From assembly GCF_003285015.1 (NCBI RefSeq), contig NZ_QMFB01000002.1, forward strand, positions 372,001 to 436,000: 64,000 nucleotides of DNA, given 5' to 3'. The DNA is from Paenibacillus contaminans (GTDB lineage Bacteria; Bacillota; Bacilli; Paenibacillales; NBRC-103111). Positions 62,438 to 64,000 of the stretch are shown here, piece after piece. Under the pieces are notes generated by a model. That model searched no databases, had not been told where the DNA came from, and saw only the letters and a program-made list of their open reading frames with translations. Each line of letters opens with the position of its first letter. The first letter of the stretch is position 1. The position numbers and the translations under genes were made by a program.

Positions 62438-63283
62438 ATGCTGCGTATCGCATTGACGGGAGATCTTCATTACTTCCGGCTGGAAAAAGGACAAGCGGAC
62501 TCCGAAGAGCTGGCTGAAGGACGACGGCTTTTTTTCGAAACGTATTTGCGGGCTTTCCTGGAATACGAAGCGGATTGGCATATTTCGATCGGGGATTTCA
62601 CGCACAACGGGCATGAGGAAGAATTTGAAGAGCTGAACCGGCTGCTGAAGGAAAAAGGCGTCCGTTACCGCATGGCGCTAGGCAACCACGATGCGCAAAC
62701 CCTTGCCAAATCCCGGGTCGCCGAGCTGACCGGCTTTCCTTCCTACGATGTCGTGCATACGGATGAAGCGACGCTCGTTTTTTTGGACACGGCTAAGGAA
62801 ATGTCGCCTCACAACTGGGAGGGCGAGATCGACGAGAAACAGCTTGCCTGGCTGGAAACCGTCATCGCCGACAGCGGCTCCAAAACGCTGCTCGTATTCG
62901 CCCATCATCCGGTTTACGGCACGACGACGCACTCGACGGATAAGTGGCTTAGCGTCCGCCCGGGAAGCAGGCTCCGCTACGTACTGGCCGCCAAGGACGG
63001 TCAAGGCGTTTATTTCAACGGACACAACCACGTCAATTCGATCGTGCAGTCCGGGCACTGGCATTTCGTGCAGTCCGCGGCTGCCTTATGCCATCCTTCG
63101 TTCAAAATCATCGAGGTCGGCGAGGAATATATCAGCATCCGGGAAATTCCGGTCGTGCACGGGGATTTGACGAGAGGGCGGGAGATGTTAAGATCCCGGT
63201 TCAACGGCTTTGCCTTCATTGAAGCTGCCGAAGCGCAAGGGAGCGAAGGCGACCGCAACCGGCTGATCGAGCTCGAGCTGTAA
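62438..63283 (+). CDS. Metallophosphoesterase (281 aa)
   Basis: A calcineurin-like phosphoesterase with all metal motifs in order: GDLH (9-12), GDFTHNG near 48-54, GNHD near 82-85, HHPVYG near 155-160, and NGHNH near 193-197. No signal peptide. It probably hydrolyses a phosphomonoester or phosphodiester such as a nucleotide or sugar phosphate. Start ATG 62438 follows GCGAGGTG. It is divergent from the ligase-like gene, and the 180 bases between hold an AT-rich stretch with paired TATAC/GTATA motifs that may form the promoters. Confidence 0.92.
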   Translation: MLRIALTGDLHYFRLEKGQADSEELAEGRRLFFETYLRAFLEYEADWHISIGDFTHNGHEEEFEELNRLLKEKGVRYRMALGNHDAQTLAKSRVAELTGFPSYDVVHTDEATLVFLDTAKEMSPHNWEGEIDEKQLAWLETVIADSGSKTLLVFAHHPVYGTTTHSTDKWLSVRPGSRLRYVLAAKDGQGVYFNGHNHVNSIVQSGHWHFVQSAAALCHPSFKIIEVGEEYISIREIPVVHGDLTRGREMLRSRFNGFAFIEAAEAQGSEGDRNRLIELEL

Positions 63284-63363
63284 CACGGAATTTAGACGTT
63301 TACGCTGCGGCGTCGGCTTTGTTGACCGTACCGTGTCGCCGGATTTTTGATGATCTATCCATG

Positions 63364-63404
63364 AAGCCGGCTTTCGACGATTGATGCCGCGACGCCGGCT
63401 TTTC
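63364..63404 (+). terminator. Probable terminator after the metallophosphoesterase gene
   Basis: AAGCCGGC at 63364-63371 pairs with GCCGGCTT at 63394-63401, followed by a short T-rich tail. Loop of 22 bases. Confidence 0.6.
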
Positions 63405-63510
63405 ACCTCTTTCGCTTCTCCCCGCCTTGTCCGCTTCCCCATCCCCAATCACGCCGTATCTCTCGCACACCTGTAAACTGCAACCTATCGGCGGTATCCC
63501 GCGTCTACTA

Positions 63511-64000
63511 TCATGATTCGGTTTCGCCTGAGCCGTCCTTCTTCAGCAAATACGCAACGATAAACTGAGTCAACGTACATACCAGCAGCACGCTTGGCAG
63601 CCACAATCCGGTAAAATCGGGCACGAGCGAGATGAACGCGAAAATCGAAACGATCCTGCCGGCGTTCACAAACGTTTCACGGGCTACGACGGACTCTACG
63701 CGAAAATTCCCTTTAAGCGGCAGCTTTCCGATCAACGTATAGTAGTAAGACGTCAACGAATTTCCTTGCAGCGGATTGCAGAGCGAGTACATGACCATGA
63801 ACAGCACGACGGTGAGCAGCGATATTTGCCAGAACAACAGCAGCGAGCCGAGCACGAAGCCGCAGGCGGCTATGAATGTATAAAGCCTTCCGAGATGCTG
63901 CTTGGCGAACCGCGAAATGAAATATCCCGCCACGATCGTCACGAATGAGAAAAGCACGCCGAAATAACCGACCCAATCCTCGCGCGGAATCGTCTGGTAC
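63511..64000 (-). CDS. MFS transporter, C-terminal part (cut by right window edge)
   Basis: The minus frame is open from the right edge to a stop at 63511; the start lies outside. About 163 residues are visible, starting QTIPREDWVGYFGV and containing about five hydrophobic segments (FVTIVAGYFISRF, FIAACGFVLGSLLLFW, TVVLFMVMYSLCNPLQG, VSIFAFISLVPDF, LPSVLLVCTLTQFIVAYLL). This is the later half of an MFS carrier. The true start cannot be set, and an internal GTG at 63957 is not the real start since the frame clearly continues upstream. Substrate unknown. Confidence 0.8.
   Translation of the reverse strand, partial: YQTIPREDWVGYFGVLFSFVTIVAGYFISRFAKQHLGRLYTFIAACGFVLGSLLLFWQISLLTVVLFMVMYSLCNPLQGNSLTSYYYTLIGKLPLKGNFRVESVVARETFVNAGRIVSIFAFISLVPDFTGLWLPSVLLVCTLTQFIVAYLLKKDGSGETES

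Overview
This window looks like a chromosomal segment of a Paenibacillaceae-type, spore-forming Gram-positive bacterium (Paenibacillus/Cohnella-like). The evidence is strong purine-rich ribosome binding sites, a PrkA serine kinase of the sporulation type, lipoprotein-dependent LplB/YtcP sugar importers, abundant AraC-family and YesM/YesN-type regulators, and moderately GC-rich genes separated by foldback repeats. No tRNA, rRNA, IS element, prophage or CRISPR was found.

Layout. 1-7776: a DUF4838 glycan-related gene cut by the left edge, a membrane-anchored AraC regulator and a divergent solute-binding protein plus two permeases. 7777-9660: a non-coding region with a large foldback and a 20-copy tandem array of a 51-bp hairpin unit. 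9663-16423: two secreted paralogous multidomain glycosidase-like proteins. 16938-19357: an AraC regulator and a divergent Gfo/Idh/MocA oxidoreductase; a palindrome recurs in front of this oxidoreductase and of the 1360-aa secreted protein. 19358-20256: more foldback repeats. 20257-23921: SDR, M20 hydrolase and ROK regulator. 24059-31354 (minus): an operon of Tat-exported beta-helix protein, solute-binding protein, two permeases and an oxidoreductase, with a divergent AraC gene. 32974-37290: PrkA, a PD-(D/E)XK-like DUF2161 protein and a polysaccharide deacetylase. 37332-40563: two overlapping oxidoreductases and a divergent AraC gene. 40567-48078: two TrxR-like flavoproteins around a 1044-aa double-kinase sensor, a 118-aa unknown protein and an MFS transporter. 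48172-54481 (minus): a sugar ABC importer followed by its own histidine kinase and response regulator. 54862-64000: alpha-L-fucosidase with a divergent AraC gene, TauE/SafE permease, AXE1 esterase, O-antigen-ligase-like TPR protein, metallophosphoesterase and a partial MFS transporter.

Taken together this is mostly carbohydrate scavenging: secreted enzymes cut plant or microbial glycans, three importers that carry no ATPase gene of their own take up oligosaccharides, cytoplasmic fucosidase, esterase and NAD(P)-dependent oxidoreductases process them, and local AraC, two-component or ROK regulators control each cluster. The least explained parts are the hairpin array at 8451-9490, the dispersed foldback repeats, the recurring palindromic operator, and the hairpins that sit at all three binding-protein/permease junctions.
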